In this document: in pieces, positions 47,805-57,543 of the stretch
How positions within the stretch are numbered: position 1 is the first letter of the stretch
Layout: every line of letters starts with the position of its first letter
NCBI RefSeq assembly: GCF_001422365.1
Contig: NZ_LMMT01000023.1
Coordinates: 186,001 to 250,000 of the forward strand
Reading direction: 5' to 3'
Source of the DNA: Pseudorhodoferax sp. Leaf265
Lineage (GTDB): Bacteria > Pseudomonadota > Gammaproteobacteria > Burkholderiales > Burkholderiaceae_C
DNA length: 64,000 bases
Position numbers and translations under genes: made by a program
The notes under the pieces: generated by a model
Told to the model about the DNA's origin: nothing
The model's database searches: none
What the model saw: only the letters and a program-made list of their open reading frames with translations

Positions 47805-48947
47805 ATGCTGCTGTCCGATTGGTTCCACACCACCTTGCTGCTCGGCGTGCCCATGTCCCAATGGGTCCTGGCCGCCGCCGCCGCCCTCGCCGCCTACTTC
47901 GTCATGCGCACCGCCCTGCGGTTCGCACGCGGGCGCATCCGCCAGAACGCCGAAGCCGACGCGAGCGTGCGCGGCCTGGGCCAGGTGCGGCCCACGCTGG
48001 CGCAGATGCTGGACGCCACCAACGGCCTGCTGCTGACCGTCGCCTCGGTGCTGGTCGGCCTGTCGCTGCTGGACCTGCCGGCGCGCTGGTCCGACCGCAT
48101 CGCCCAGCTCTGGTACGTGACGGTGGCCCTGCAACTGGCCTTGTGGGGCGCTCGCCTCATCGACGTGCTGATGCAGCGCCAGCTGCAGCGCCATGCCGCC
48201 CCTGGCAGCTCGCCGCAGGCCACGGTGTCCAGCACCCTGATCGGCTGGGGCCTGAACACCGCGCTGTGGGCGGTGGTGGCGTTGGCGGTGCTGTCCAACC
48301 TGGGCTTCAACATCACGGCCTTCGTGGCCAGCCTGGGCATCGGCGGCATCGCCATCGCGCTGGCGGCCCAGAACATCCTGGGCGACCTGTTCGCCTCCAT
48401 CGCCATCGCGCTGGACAAGCCCTTCGAGGTCGGCGACGCCATCAACAACGGCAGCGTCAACGGCACGGTCGAGCACGTGGGCATGAAGACAACACGGCTG
48501 CGCAGCCCCAGCGGCGAGCAGATCGTGGTGTCCAACACCGAGCTGCTCAAGGGCTCGCTGCGCAACTTCAAGCGCATGTCGACGCGGCGCATCGAGTTCA
48601 CGGTGGGCGTGAGCTACGACACCACGCCCGAGCAGGCCGCCGAGATCCCGGCCGTGATTCGTCGCGTGGTCGAGGCCCAGCCGGACCTGGTGTTCGACCG
48701 CGCCCACTTCGCCAAGCTGGGCGAGAGCTCGCTCGACTACGTGGTGGTCTACGTCATGCAGACCGCCAACTACGGCCAGTACATGGACAACCAGCAGGCC
48801 ATCAACATCGGACTGATGCGTGAATTCGCCGCCATGGGCGTGGCGTTCGCGTTCCCGACGCGCAACGTCGTGTTGTCCGGGCCGGCCGGCAAGGACGCTG
48901 TACAGGTCCTGGCAGAGCCGCCGCAGGCACCCGCCCAGGCAAGCTGA
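47805..48947 (+). CDS. mscS-like: MscS-family small-conductance mechanosensitive channel
   Basis: 380-residue inner-membrane channel that opens on hypo-osmotic shock. Three or more membrane helices (about 15-200) end in the pore helix (AFVASLGIGGIAIALAAQNILGD), followed by the beta domain with DKPFEVGDAIN, a region V-E-H-V-G-M-K-T-T-R-L-R, and the C-terminal cytoplasmic cage. The conserved pore-lining Ala/Gly pattern is retained. ATG 47805 was preferred over 47778 because it starts at the first hydrophobic helix. It is a stand-alone gene. Confidence 0.93.
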   Translation: MLLSDWFHTTLLLGVPMSQWVLAAAAALAAYFVMRTALRFARGRIRQNAEADASVRGLGQVRPTLAQMLDATNGLLLTVASVLVGLSLLDLPARWSDRIAQLWYVTVALQLALWGARLIDVLMQRQLQRHAAPGSSPQATVSSTLIGWGLNTALWAVVALAVLSNLGFNITAFVASLGIGGIAIALAAQNILGDLFASIAIALDKPFEVGDAINNGSVNGTVEHVGMKTTRLRSPSGEQIVVSNTELLKGSLRNFKRMSTRRIEFTVGVSYDTTPEQAAEIPAVIRRVVEAQPDLVFDRAHFAKLGESSLDYVVVYVMQTANYGQYMDNQQAINIGLMREFAAMGVAFAFPTRNVVLSGPAGKDAVQVLAEPPQAPAQAS

Positions 48948-48988
48948 CGCCGCCTGCACCCGGCGGCTCCGCAGCTTGTCCGGCGCGC

Positions 48989-49291
48989 TCAGGTCTGCGG
49001 CAACTCCCGGACTTCCACCGTGCCCCCGGCCTCGAAGACCGGATTGCCGACAAGAAAGCCTTCCGCCTCCTGCAGGCTTGCCGCCCGCACCCGGATGAAG
49101 CCGCCAAGCCCCCGGCCGCTGGGCTGGCTGGGGTGGCCCTTGCGGAACCGTTCCCCGCTTCCGATCGCGCTACCGCCATCGAACCGGCCGCTGCTGCGCA
49201 AGCGGGCGAGGTACTGCCGCCACCGTTCGGGATCGTCGGCGGCCTGCGGATCGTTCGCGTCCTCGTGCATCAGCAGCATGTATTCGTTCAC
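48989..49291 (-). CDS. YCII-domain protein
   Basis: 100-residue cytosolic protein of the YCII/DGPF family. The first strand NEYMLLMHEDAND is followed by a helix, the GERFRKG loop, GGFIRVRAASLQEAEGFLVGNPVFE and a final strand; this is the ferredoxin-like fold with the family's characteristic spacing. The start is GTG 49291, six bases after a strong GAGGGGA site; no ATG is available. Role unknown. Members sometimes act as small monooxygenase-like or sigma-factor-linked proteins; no such partner is nearby. Confidence 0.84.
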   Translation of the reverse strand: MNEYMLLMHEDANDPQAADDPERWRQYLARLRSSGRFDGGSAIGSGERFRKGHPSQPSGRGLGGFIRVRAASLQEAEGFLVGNPVFEAGGTVEVRELPQT

Positions 49292-49403
49292 TGGATTCCC
49301 CTCTGCCGGCGTTGGTGCATCGGCCTTGCCTGCGGCGCAAGGCCTTGCGCCGGGGAGTCTAGGGCCTGCTTGCCTGCCCTCGTTCAAGCACCAACTAAAT
49401 GAC

Positions 49404-49415
49404 TTAGTCAACTAA
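49404..49415. promoter_or_regulatory. perfect palindrome TTAGTCAACTAA, likely MarR operator
   Basis: This 12-bp palindrome, overlapped by a related ACTAAATGACTTAGT, lies 22 bases before the MarR-GNAT gene. MarR proteins commonly bind such ACTAA/TTAGT dyads at their own promoters. Confidence 0.5.
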
Positions 49416-49436
49416 ATTTGCTAGACTCCATCAACC

Positions 49437-50372
49437 ATGGATGAAGCCATCACCGAACAGGTCAAGGCGCTGCGCGCTTTCAACCGCAGCTACACGCGCA
49501 GCACCGGCCTGCTGGAGCCCTACCTGGACGGCCCGCTGTCGCTGACCGAGGTGCGCGTGCTGTACGAGCTGGCCCACCAGGACCAGAGCGCCGCCAGCGA
49601 CATCGGCCGGGAACTGGGGCTGGATGCCGGCTACCTGAGCCGCATCGTCAAACGCTTCGAGGCGCGCGGCTGGCTGCAGCGCAGCACTTCCCCGGCCGAT
49701 GGCCGCCAGCAGTTTCTGCGGCTGACGCCTGCCGGCCACGCTGCGTTCGCACCGCTGCAGCAGAAATCGCGCGATGCTGCGCGCCAGCTGCTGGAACGCC
49801 TGCCCAGTGCCGAGCGCGCGGAACTGGTCGATGCCATGGCCAGGGTCCAGCGTCTGCTCGCGCCACCGGCCGCCGGCGCGGCACCGCGCCCGCGCACCGC
49901 CGTGCTGCGCGAGCCGCGGGCCGGGGACATGGGCTGGGTGGTGCAGCAGCACGGCGAGCTGTATGCGCGCGAGTACGGCCTGGACGCGCGCTTCGAGGCC
50001 CTGGTGGCCGACATCGCGGCGCGCTTCGTGCGCAACTTCCAGCCCGGCTGGGAGCGCTGCTGGATCGCCGAGCTGGGCGGCGAACGCGTGGGCTCGGTCT
50101 TCGTGGCGCGCAAGAGCAAGACCGTGGCACAGCTGCGCATGCTGATCCTCGCGCCCGGTGCCCGCGGCCTTGGCCTGGGCGCGCGCCTGACCGACGAGTG
50201 CCTGGCCTTCGCGCGCGCCAAGGGCTACCGCAAGATGGTGCTGTGGACCAACAGCTGCCTGACTGCCGCGCGCAGCATCTACGCGGCGCGCGGCTTCGTG
50301 CTGAAGAAGAGCGAGCCCTACGAGGACTTCGGCCGGTCGCTGGTCGGCGAGACCTGGGAACTCAAGCTCTAG
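49437..50372 (+). CDS. MarR-family regulator fused to a GNAT acetyltransferase
   Basis: 311 residues. Residues 1-140 form a MarR winged helix (LLEPYLDGPLSLTEVRVLYEL, GRELGLDAGYLSRIVKRFEARG). Residues 155-311 form a GNAT domain with WIAELGGERVGSVFV, the acetyl-CoA loop PGARGLGLGARL and the final strand ENDFGR-like region. Fusions of this type are known in bacteria. Its gene is preceded by a palindrome it may bind, so autoregulation is likely. The acetylation substrate and inducer are unknown. It is divergent from the YCII gene. Confidence 0.9.
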   Translation: MDEAITEQVKALRAFNRSYTRSTGLLEPYLDGPLSLTEVRVLYELAHQDQSAASDIGRELGLDAGYLSRIVKRFEARGWLQRSTSPADGRQQFLRLTPAGHAAFAPLQQKSRDAARQLLERLPSAERAELVDAMARVQRLLAPPAAGAAPRPRTAVLREPRAGDMGWVVQQHGELYAREYGLDARFEALVADIAARFVRNFQPGWERCWIAELGGERVGSVFVARKSKTVAQLRMLILAPGARGLGLGARLTDECLAFARAKGYRKMVLWTNSCLTAARSIYAARGFVLKKSEPYEDFGRSLVGETWELKL

Positions 50373-50397
50373 GGTGTGCCGTGCGCGCAGGCCCTGG

Positions 50398-51183
50398 TCA
50401 CTGCATGAACCAGCCGTGGCTGACGACCAGCGACTGGCCGGTCAGCGCGTTGGTCGGGAAGCCCGCGAACAGCAGCGCCACCTGGGCCACGTCGTCGGTG
50501 GTGGTGAACTCGCCGTCCACGGTCTCCTTGAGCATCACGTTCTTGACGACCTCGGCCTCGCTGATGCCCAGCGTCCTGGCCTGCTCGGGGATCTGCTTTT
50601 CCACCAGCGGCGTGCGCACGAAGCCGGGGCAGATCACGTTGGCGCGCACGCCGTGCGCCGCGCCCTCCTTGGCCACGGTCTTGCACAGGCCGATCAGGCC
50701 GTGCTTGGCCGTCACATAGGGCGCCTTGAGCAGCGAGGCCTCCTTGGAGTGCACCGAGCCCATGTAGATCACGCTGCCGCCGCGGCCCTGGGCGACCATG
50801 CGCTTCAGGCAGGCGCGCGTGGTCAGGAAGGCGCCGTCCAGGTGGATCGCCAGCATCTTCTTCCAGTCGGCGAAGGAAAACGCCTCGAGCGGATGCACGA
50901 TCTGGATGCCGGCATTGCTGACCAGGATGTCGATGCCCCCGAAGGCCTGGGCGGCCTGCGCCACCGAGGCCTCGACCTGCGCCTCGTCGGTCACGTCCAC
51001 GGCCACGCCGAGAGCCTGGGCGCCGCCAGCGCGCAGCTCGGCGGCCGTGCTCTCGGCCGCGGCCGGGTTGAGGTCGGCGATGACCACGGCCGCGCCCTCA
51101 CGGGCGAAGACGGTGGCGATCTCCTTGCCGATGCCGCTGGCCGCGCCCGTGATGTAGGCGACCTTGTTTTGAAGCTGTTGCAT
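50398..51183 (-). CDS. bdhA: 3-hydroxybutyrate dehydrogenase
   Basis: 261-residue NAD-dependent short-chain dehydrogenase converting 3-hydroxybutyrate to acetoacetate. TGAASGIG is at 12-19, and the catalytic residues are Ser143, Tyr156 and Lys160 (YVTAK). The C-terminal substrate-binding segment [19 protein letters not shown] matches known D-3-hydroxybutyrate dehydrogenases. An acetoacetate decarboxylase-like gene lies 36 bases upstream on the same strand, so the two can take 3-hydroxybutyrate to acetone, or channel the ketone bodies to and from polyhydroxybutyrate metabolism. Confidence 0.93.
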   Translation of the reverse strand: MQQLQNKVAYITGAASGIGKEIATVFAREGAAVVIADLNPAAAESTAAELRAGGAQALGVAVDVTDEAQVEASVAQAAQAFGGIDILVSNAGIQIVHPLEAFSFADWKKMLAIHLDGAFLTTRACLKRMVAQGRGGSVIYMGSVHSKEASLLKAPYVTAKHGLIGLCKTVAKEGAAHGVRANVICPGFVRTPLVEKQIPEQARTLGISEAEVVKNVMLKETVDGEFTTTDDVAQVALLFAGFPTNALTGQSLVVSHGWFMQ

Positions 51184-51219
51184 GGTGGGTTCCTTCGGGT
51201 GTGAGGCGGTTGGGGAAGT

Positions 51220-51966
51220 TCAGGCGAGGTAGTCGTGCTCGACCGTGCCGAGCGCGAGCGTCATGTCGGCGATGTAGTGCACGGCCGACTCGACCTTGCG
51301 CACGGGCAGGTCTGCCACCGGTGCCAGCGCGTGCGGATGCAGTTCCAGGGCGGCCGGGCCGCTCCAGGCGCCGCGCAGTTCGATGTCGACCATGTGGTAG
51401 CGCACGAGTTCGCAGATGCGTGGCGAGCCGTCCACGTGCGGAATGATCTTGAGCAGAAAGTTCGGCTGGGCCAGCGCCGCCAGGACGGGGCCCGGCTCCA
51501 GCGTGCGGTGCTTGAAGCCCATGGTGGCCGTGGCCACGCGCACACGGCCGTAGTCCAGCGTGCCCACGATCGTGTCGGTCTCGTAGTCCAGCTGCGGCGT
51601 GGCGAGCTTCTTCGGAAAGCCCCAGAGCTCGCGACCGCCTGCGATGGGCGGGTGGTCGTTGAGGTACATGGCATGCACATAGGCGCCCTGCTCCAGGCCT
51701 TTGGCCGTGCGCAGCTGCACCGGGATCACCTGGCCCGACTCGGTGTAGTCGCCGAAGCCCGTGGAGTCGGGCATGCGAATGAATTCGTACTTGACCAGAG
51801 GCTCCACGACTTCGAGCGGCTCGGGCACGACGGCGCGCAGCGCATCCACGTCGGTGCGGTAGGTGATGACCACGAACTCGCGGCGCAGGAATCGGTAGGG
51901 GCCGCACGGGAATGCGGGGCTGGTGGCCGGCATCGCGAAGGCGCGGCGTACGTCGTCAAGCTGCAT
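51220..51966 (-). CDS. adc: acetoacetate decarboxylase family protein
   Basis: 248-residue enzyme. The active-site segment [10 protein letters not shown] contains the adjacent lysines Lys119 and Lys120, matching the Schiff-base pair of clostridial Adc, and the conserved Arg and Glu of [21 protein letters not shown] are present. It decarboxylates acetoacetate to acetone. ATG 51966 is the first plausible start; an in-frame reading to 52296 overlaps the chromate transporter promoter. Probably co-transcribed with the 3-hydroxybutyrate dehydrogenase that follows. Confidence 0.92.
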   Translation of the reverse strand: MQLDDVRRAFAMPATSPAFPCGPYRFLRREFVVITYRTDVDALRAVVPEPLEVVEPLVKYEFIRMPDSTGFGDYTESGQVIPVQLRTAKGLEQGAYVHAMYLNDHPPIAGGRELWGFPKKLATPQLDYETDTIVGTLDYGRVRVATATMGFKHRTLEPGPVLAALAQPNFLLKIIPHVDGSPRICELVRYHMVDIELRGAWSGPAALELHPHALAPVADLPVRKVESAVHYIADMTLALGTVEHDYLA

Positions 51967-52072
51967 GGAGGGCTTTCTGTGAGGAAGAGCCCCACTCTGC
52001 GCCGCGAGACTTAGACGAAACTGAAGCGGGCTGCGCGCGATCGCGCCGCAGCGCGACGGGATAATCCGCACC

Positions 52073-52663
52073 ATGCCCGCCCCCGATTCCGCGCCCGAGC
52101 CTCCCGGCGCCCTCGCGCAGCCACGCTCCAAGACCGACCTCTTCCTCTCGTTCACCTGGCTCGCGCTGCAGGGTTTCGGCGGCGTGCTGGCCGTGGTGCA
52201 GCGCGAGCTCGTGGAGAAGAAGCGCTGGATGAGCCGCGACGAGTTCGTCGAGGAATGGTCCGTCGCGCAGATCATGCCGGGGCCCAATGTGGTCAACCTG
52301 TCGATGATGATCGGCGCGCGCTACTTCGGCCTGCCCGGCGCACTGGCGGCGCTGTCCGGCATGCTGCTGGCGCCGCTCGTGGTGGTGCTGCTGCTGGCGC
52401 TGGCCTACACCCGCTTGGCCAACGACCCGCACATGGCCGGCGCACTGCGTGGCATGGGTGCGGTGGCCGCCGGGCTCATCATGGCCACCGGCATCAAGCT
52501 GGTCCCGGCCCTGCAGCGCAATGTGCTGGGGCGTGGGCTCTGCGCCGCCTTCGGCCTGTTGTGCTTCGCCGGCATCGCGCTGCTGCGCTGGCCGCTGGCC
52601 TACGTGCTGTTCGGCCTGGGCGCCGCGGCCTGCGTGCTGGCCTGGCGCCGGTTGGCGCCATGA
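52073..52663 (+). CDS. chrA-like: chromate transporter, first half-size subunit
   Basis: 196-residue inner-membrane protein with five or six helices, corresponding to one half of the CHR family. The signature [11 protein letters not shown] and the [25 protein letters not shown] motif are present. Half-size CHR proteins usually work as pairs; the second half follows with an ATGA overlap. Physiological function may be chromate or sulfate-like anion export. Confidence 0.9.
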   Translation: MPAPDSAPEPPGALAQPRSKTDLFLSFTWLALQGFGGVLAVVQRELVEKKRWMSRDEFVEEWSVAQIMPGPNVVNLSMMIGARYFGLPGALAALSGMLLAPLVVVLLLALAYTRLANDPHMAGALRGMGAVAAGLIMATGIKLVPALQRNVLGRGLCAAFGLLCFAGIALLRWPLAYVLFGLGAAACVLAWRRLAP

Positions 52664-53241
52664 TCGGCCCGGCGTTGTCGCTGGGCGCGCCCGACTGGCT
52701 TGCGCTGTTCCTGCACTTCGCCACGCTCTCCCTGCTGGCCGTGGGCGGCGCCATCACCACCGCGCCCGACATGCACCGCTTCCTGGTCGACCAGCGGCAC
52801 TGGCTCAGCGACCCGCAGTTCAGCGCCTCGATCGCGATCGCCCAGGCCGCGCCGGGGCCCAACGTGTTGTTCGTCGCGCTGATGGGCTGGAACGTGGGAC
52901 TCAACGCAGGCGGCTACGCCACGGCCGCACTGGGCCTCACGGTGACCATGGTCGGCGTGCTGCTGCCCAGCTCCACGCTGACCTACCTCAGCGCGCAATG
53001 GGGCCACCGCAACCGGCACCGGCGCAGCGTGCGGGCCTTCAAGGCCGGCATGGCGCCCATCGTCGTGGCCTTGCTGGTCGCCACCGGCTGGGTGCTGGCC
53101 GGCAGCCAGGGCGCGGCGGCACAGAACTGGCGGTTGTGGCTGCTGACGGCAGTGGTGGCGGTGCTGGTCTGGCGCACCCGGCTGCACCTGCTCTGGCTGC
53201 TGGGCGCCGGCGCGCTACTGGGCGGCTTCGGCCTGGTCTGA
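52660..53241 (+). CDS. chrA-like: chromate transporter, second half-size subunit
   Basis: 193-residue membrane protein homologous to the first half, with AVGGAITTAPDMHRFLVDQRHWLSD and AAPGPNVLFVALMGWNVGLNAGG. The topology is expected to be inverted relative to its partner, as is usual for such pairs. Its ATG overlaps the TGA of the first subunit gene, so production is coupled. The last base of its stop codon is the first base of a terminal inverted repeat. Confidence 0.9.
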   Translation: MIGPALSLGAPDWLALFLHFATLSLLAVGGAITTAPDMHRFLVDQRHWLSDPQFSASIAIAQAAPGPNVLFVALMGWNVGLNAGGYATAALGLTVTMVGVLLPSSTLTYLSAQWGHRNRHRRSVRAFKAGMAPIVVALLVATGWVLAGSQGAAAQNWRLWLLTAVVAVLVWRTRLHLLWLLGAGALLGGFGLV

Positions 53242-53478
53242 GCCTAGATTCGGCAGTTGACCGCTTGCAGCCTTCAGGAAAGCCGCATGGACACTGGACT
53301 TGGCGTCTTCGCTCCCGCGCATCTTCTGGGCGAGCGCGCTATGCACCCGCCGGCACCGCGCTCGCCGCGCCAGGCGGCCTTGCTCCTCCTTGCGCACAGG
53401 AGTGCGCCGCGTCGTCGCGCCTTGCCTGACACGCCGATCACGGCACCATCGGGCGCATCCAACTGCCGAATCTAGGCT
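53241..53478. mobile_element. 238-bp element with 19-bp perfect terminal inverted repeats (MITE-like)
   Basis: AGCCTAGATTCGGCAGTTG at 53241-53259 is repeated as its exact reverse complement at 53460-53478. The intervening 200 bases hold no convincing gene; short open frames have poor codon use and no ribosome site. The element lies between two convergent genes and its ends contain the last base of the chromate-transporter stop and the last codons and stop of queC. A non-autonomous miniature transposon or dispersed repeat is the simplest reading; no obvious target-site duplication is visible. Confidence 0.6.
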
Positions 53479-54170
53479 GAGTAGCGCTCCCAGCCCTTGG
53501 CCCGCAAGACGCAGGCCGGACAGGTGGCGCAGCCGTAGCCCCAGGCGTGCAGCGCGCCGCGCTCGCCAAGGTAGCAGGTGTGGGTGTGCTCCACGATGAG
53601 ATCGACCAGGGCTGGCCCGCCCAGCCGCTCGGCCATGCGCCAGGTGTCGGCCTTGTCGATCCACATCAGCGGCGTGTCGATCAGGATGCGCCGGTCCATG
53701 CCCAGCGACAGCGCGATCTGCATGGCCTTGATGGTGTCGTCGCGGCAGTCGGGGTAGCCAGAGAAATCCGTCTCGCAAACACCCGTGACGAGCACGTCCA
53801 GCCCGCGCCGGTAGGCCAGCGCGGCGGCCAGCGTCAGGAACAGCAGGTTGCGGCCCGGCACGAAGCTGTTGGGCAGGCCCTGCTCCTGCATCTCCATGGC
53901 GATGTCGCGCGTGAGCGAGGTTTCGCTGATCTCACCCAGCACGGGCACGGCCAGCAGGTGGTCTTCGCCCAGGCGGGCGGCCCAGTGCGGGAACTGCACG
54001 CGGAACTGGCGCAGCACCTCGAGCCGCGCATCGAGCTCGATGCGGTGGCGCTGGCCATAGTCGAAGGCGATGGTCTCGACGCGCTCGTACTGCACGAGCG
54101 CGTGGGCCAAACAGGTGGTGGAATCCTGGCCGCCCGAGAACAGCACCAGGGCCTGGCGTGGAAGACTCAT
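53472..54170 (-). CDS. queC: 7-cyano-7-deazaguanine synthase (queuosine pathway)
   Basis: 232-residue ATP-dependent enzyme making preQ0 from 7-carboxy-7-deazaguanine. The PP-loop motif [10 protein letters not shown] is at 11-20, [12 protein letters not shown] is conserved, and the C-terminal zinc-binding cysteines are in [22 protein letters not shown]. Its ATG overlaps the xylB stop (ATGA), so it is translated from the polyol operon transcript, an unusual location for a tRNA-modification gene. The final residues YSA and stop are inside the terminal repeat of the adjacent element. Confidence 0.95.
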   Translation of the reverse strand: MSLPRQALVLFSGGQDSTTCLAHALVQYERVETIAFDYGQRHRIELDARLEVLRQFRVQFPHWAARLGEDHLLAVPVLGEISETSLTRDIAMEMQEQGLPNSFVPGRNLLFLTLAAALAYRRGLDVLVTGVCETDFSGYPDCRDDTIKAMQIALSLGMDRRILIDTPLMWIDKADTWRMAERLGGPALVDLIVEHTHTCYLGERGALHAWGYGCATCPACVLRAKGWERYSA

Positions 54171-55639
54171 GCCGATCCCTGCGCAAAGACAGGCTTCAGC
54201 GCGGCATACACCGCGCGGAAGCGCTCCATGCGCGGCTGGTGCAGCGCGGCCGTGCCCTCGCCCGGCGTGAACAGGCCACGCCGCGGCGGCACGGTGCAGA
54301 CCGCGGCCTCGTCGCCGCCATCGGCCAGCCAGGCCAGGCGCGCGGCCCCCAGGGCACCGCCCGATTCGCCGCCTGCGCCCAACGCCAGCGGCACCTGCAG
54401 AACATCGGCCAGCAACTGCGACCACCAGGCGCTGCGCGCGCCGCCACCCACCAACGACAGCGGCCTGGCACCGGGCGGGCGCGACAGCGTGTCCAGCCCG
54501 TCCCGCAGGCCGTGGCCCACGCCCTCGACCACGGCATAGGCGATGTCGGCACGCGAATGCGCGGGCGTGAGCCCGTACAGCACGCCGCGCGCTTGCGCAT
54601 CGTTGTGCGGCGAGCGCTCGCCCGACAGGTAGGGCAGGAACAGCGGCGCCTGGGCGCGTGCGGCGTCGTCCAGCGATGCCGCGGCGTGGAAGAAGCCCGG
54701 GATGTCGGCGAAGCCGAAGGCGCGCACGGCCCAGTCCACGCTGCTGGCGGCCGACAACATGACCGCCATCTGGTGCCAGCGGCCCGGCAGCGCATGGCAG
54801 AACGCATGCACGGCGCGGGCCGGGTTGGGCGTGAAGCCATCCGAACACACGAAGATCACGCCCGAAGTGCCGAGCGAGACGAAACCCTGCCCCGGCGCCA
54901 CCAGGCCCATGCCGACCGCGCTGGCGGCGTTGTCCCCGCCGCCGCCAGCAATCGGGATGCCGGCCGGCAGGCCCCAGCGCTGCGCCATCTCGGGCTGGAG
55001 CGTCGCAGACACGGCACTGCCCTCGACCAGGCGCGGCATGTGTTCCCGCGTCAGGCCGGTGGCGGCCAGCAGTTCGTCGGACCAGTCGCGCCGGCCCACG
55101 TCCAGCCACAGCGTGCCGGAGGCGTCGGACATGTCAGTCACGGCTTCGCCACTCAGCCACAGGCGCAACCAGTCCTTGGGTAGCAGCACGCGCTCCGTCC
55201 TGGCGAACACCTCGGGCTCGTGCTCGCGCACCCACAGCAGCTTGGGGGCGGTGAACCCCGGCATGGCCAGGTTGCCGGTGATGCGGACCAGGTCCGGCAC
55301 GGCCTGCGTGAGCGCCGCGCACTGGGCCGCACTGCGGCCGTCGTTCCACAGGATGGCCGGGCGCAGCACGGCGCCTGCCGCGTCGAGCAGCACGGCCCCG
55401 TGCATGTGGCCCGACAGGCCGATGGCGCGCACGCTGCGCATGGCGTCCGGATGGCGCGCGCGCAGCGCGGCCATCACCACGTCGAGCGCATCGGCCCAGG
55501 CCTGCGGCTGCTGCTCGGACCACTGCGGCTGCGGACGCTGCGCGATCAGGGCGGCGTGCGCGACGCCCACGACCCCATGGTCGTCGGCGAGCAGCAGTGC
55601 TTTGAGTTCGGAAGTTCCGAGATCGAGTCCCAGGTACAT
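54167..55639 (-). CDS. xylB: xylulokinase
   Basis: 490-residue FGGY sugar kinase phosphorylating D-xylulose to xylulose 5-phosphate. The ATP-binding start [16 protein letters not shown], the [12 protein letters not shown] motif with the substrate loop, the catalytic [12 protein letters not shown] and [14 protein letters not shown] are present. Its position behind an arabinitol-type dehydrogenase gene supports xylulose as the substrate. It follows the AraC regulator gene after 12 bases and overlaps queC by four. Confidence 0.95.
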   Translation of the reverse strand: MYLGLDLGTSELKALLLADDHGVVGVAHAALIAQRPQPQWSEQQPQAWADALDVVMAALRARHPDAMRSVRAIGLSGHMHGAVLLDAAGAVLRPAILWNDGRSAAQCAALTQAVPDLVRITGNLAMPGFTAPKLLWVREHEPEVFARTERVLLPKDWLRLWLSGEAVTDMSDASGTLWLDVGRRDWSDELLAATGLTREHMPRLVEGSAVSATLQPEMAQRWGLPAGIPIAGGGGDNAASAVGMGLVAPGQGFVSLGTSGVIFVCSDGFTPNPARAVHAFCHALPGRWHQMAVMLSAASSVDWAVRAFGFADIPGFFHAAASLDDAARAQAPLFLPYLSGERSPHNDAQARGVLYGLTPAHSRADIAYAVVEGVGHGLRDGLDTLSRPPGARPLSLVGGGARSAWWSQLLADVLQVPLALGAGGESGGALGAARLAWLADGGDEAAVCTVPPRRGLFTPGEGTAALHQPRMERFRAVYAALKPVFAQGSA

Positions 55640-55651
55640 GGCAAGAACACT

Positions 55652-56581
55652 TCAAGAAGCGCCGCCGAAGCGATGTTCCGCCTGGCGGCGGAACTCCGTG
55701 GGCGTCACGCCCTTGAGCTCCAGAAAACGGCGGTTGAAGTTTGCCACGTTGTTGAACCCGACCTGGTAGCAGATGTCGGCCACGAAATGGTCGGTCTGCA
55801 TCAGCAGGCGGCAGGCGCTGTTGATGCGCACCATGTTCACGAAATCGGTGAAGCTGTTGCCCGTGGCGCGCTTGAAGAAGCGCGACAGCCGGCTCTCGCT
55901 CATGCCCAGCTCGCCGGCCAGGTCCGCCAGGCTCACCGAGGCCGCCAGGTCGCCCGTGATGCGGTCGACGATGCGGTTGATCTGCTCCAGCTCGCCGTCG
56001 CCCTCGGCGCTCTGGATCTGCACCGTGGACAGCAGCCGGTAGTCGCCGCACTGGGCCAGGTCGGCCAGGTACGCGCAGAAATGGCCGAAGCGGCGCACGC
56101 CGCGCGTGGCCTTGACGGCCTGCCAGTGCGCCTGTGCGCGCTCGGACATGCCGAAGAACTCGATGCCGTGGCGCGCGCGCTGCAGCAGCGCCATGACCTC
56201 GCGCAGCTCGGGCAGCGATTCGGCGGCGCGCGCCAGCGGTGCATGCTCGAACTGGATCACGAGGTCGCGCTCGGGCACGCCCTCGCCCGCGTCCAGCGAG
56301 ATCCAGTTGTGCGGCAGGCGCGGGCCGCACAGCACCAGGTGACCGGGCTCGAACTGGCCGATCCAGTCGCCCACGAAGGCCTTGCCCGAGGTGCAGGTGA
56401 TCAGGTGCAACTCGTACTCGTCGTGGAAATGCCAGCGCGCCAGCGGCGTCGGAAAGCCGTGGGCGAGGCAGCGCACCAGGCCGCCGTCCTCGGGTGCCTC
56501 GTAGCCGAGTGCGGGCGAGCGCGCGAACTCCCCTTCCAGTTCGGGCTGGCGCTGGCGCGGGCGGCTGCGCGGTGCGGGCAT
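55652..56581 (-). CDS. AraC-family transcriptional regulator
   Basis: 309-residue activator. A cupin-like effector-binding domain (about 45-125, ARWHFHDEYELHLITCTSGKAFVGD) precedes two helix-turn-helix motifs (about 205-305, VSLADLAGELGMSESRLSRFFKRATGNSFTDFVNMVRI and ICYQVGFNNVANFNRRF). It most likely senses the polyol or its ketose product and controls the operon it sits in. The ATG at 56581 lies 5 bases after the fructokinase stop, within the same transcript. Confidence 0.93.
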   Translation of the reverse strand: MPAPRSRPRQRQPELEGEFARSPALGYEAPEDGGLVRCLAHGFPTPLARWHFHDEYELHLITCTSGKAFVGDWIGQFEPGHLVLCGPRLPHNWISLDAGEGVPERDLVIQFEHAPLARAAESLPELREVMALLQRARHGIEFFGMSERAQAHWQAVKATRGVRRFGHFCAYLADLAQCGDYRLLSTVQIQSAEGDGELEQINRIVDRITGDLAASVSLADLAGELGMSESRLSRFFKRATGNSFTDFVNMVRINSACRLLMQTDHFVADICYQVGFNNVANFNRRFLELKGVTPTEFRRQAEHRFGGAS

Positions 56582-56586
56582 GGCGC

Positions 56587-57543
56587 TCAAGCGGCGGCGG
56601 CCTGCGGCTGCAGGGCCTCGACCGCCGCGCGCTGCGGCGGGTCGGCGCCTTCGCGCGCGCAGTTCAGCGCCGCGGCTGTGGCGGCGAAGCGCAGCACGTC
56701 GGCCCAGGCGGTGGTGGGCAGTGCCGCGAGCCGGGCTGCGTCCTGCACGCCGTGGTCCAGCAGGGCCACGGACAGGCCGGCGCCGAAGGTGTCGCCGGCA
56801 CCGATGGTGTCGACCACCTGCACGGGCGGCGGCCGCACCGCCAGTGGCGGCTGGCCGCGGCGGTACAGCGCGGCGCCCTCTGCGCCACGCGTGATGAGCA
56901 CAGCGCGCGGGCCGGCCTGCAGCCAGGCCTGGGCCAACGCATCGAACGGCTGGCCGGGCGCGAGCAGCGCGCAATCCTCGTCGCTGAGCTTGAGCAGTTC
57001 GCATTCGGCGATGCATTCGGCGCAGCGCGCACGCCAGGCCGGCAGGTCCTCGACCAGGCTGGGGCGGGCATTGGGATCGAACACACGCAGCACGCGGCCG
57101 CGCTGGGCACGTGCGAAGTCCAGCACGCGCTGGCCCGAGGGCTCGCGCGTGAGCAGGTTGGAGCCGTAGTGCAGCCAGCGGCAGCTTTCGGGCAGCGCGG
57201 GCAGCGGATCGGGCGTCCACAGCACGTCGGCCGTGCCCTGCATGTAGAAGGCGTAGCGGTTGGTCTGTGGCGTGCGCTCCACGAAGGCCAGCGTGCTGGG
57301 CGCCGCACAGCGCAGCACGAGTTCAGTCGAAATGCCGTTGGCCTGCAGATGCGCCAGCAGGCGCTCTCCGAACAGGTCGGTGGACAGTTGCGTGAGGTAG
57401 CCCACGGGCGCGCCCAGCCGCGCGGCCGCGACCGCGCCATTGAGCAGGGCCCCGCCCACATGGCCCTGGAACTGCAGGCCCGCGCCGGCCTGGGCCGTGA
57501 AGTCGATCAAGGCTTCACCGACGAAGGCGATGCGAAAGCTCAC
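56587..57543 (-). CDS. PfkB-family fructokinase-like sugar kinase
   Basis: 318-residue ribokinase-fold enzyme. The N-terminal FVGEALIDFTAQ and HVGGALLNGAVAAARLG motifs and the catalytic DTIGAGDTFGAG near 250-261 are complete. In the operon it follows a polyol dehydrogenase that could make fructose from mannitol, so fructose is the likely substrate. The start is GTG 57543, seven bases after GGAGGG, and overlaps the dehydrogenase stop (GTGA). Confidence 0.92.
   Translation of the reverse strand: MSFRIAFVGEALIDFTAQAGAGLQFQGHVGGALLNGAVAAARLGAPVGYLTQLSTDLFGERLLAHLQANGISTELVLRCAAPSTLAFVERTPQTNRYAFYMQGTADVLWTPDPLPALPESCRWLHYGSNLLTREPSGQRVLDFARAQRGRVLRVFDPNARPSLVEDLPAWRARCAECIAECELLKLSDEDCALLAPGQPFDALAQAWLQAGPRAVLITRGAEGAALYRRGQPPLAVRPPPVQVVDTIGAGDTFGAGLSVALLDHGVQDAARLAALPTTAWADVLRFAATAAALNCAREGADPPQRAAVEALQPQAAAA

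Noticed and set aside
53274-53475. Short open frames on both strands inside the inverted-repeat element
   Set aside because: No ribosome site, low-complexity Arg/Pro-rich products and one frame ends inside the terminal repeat.
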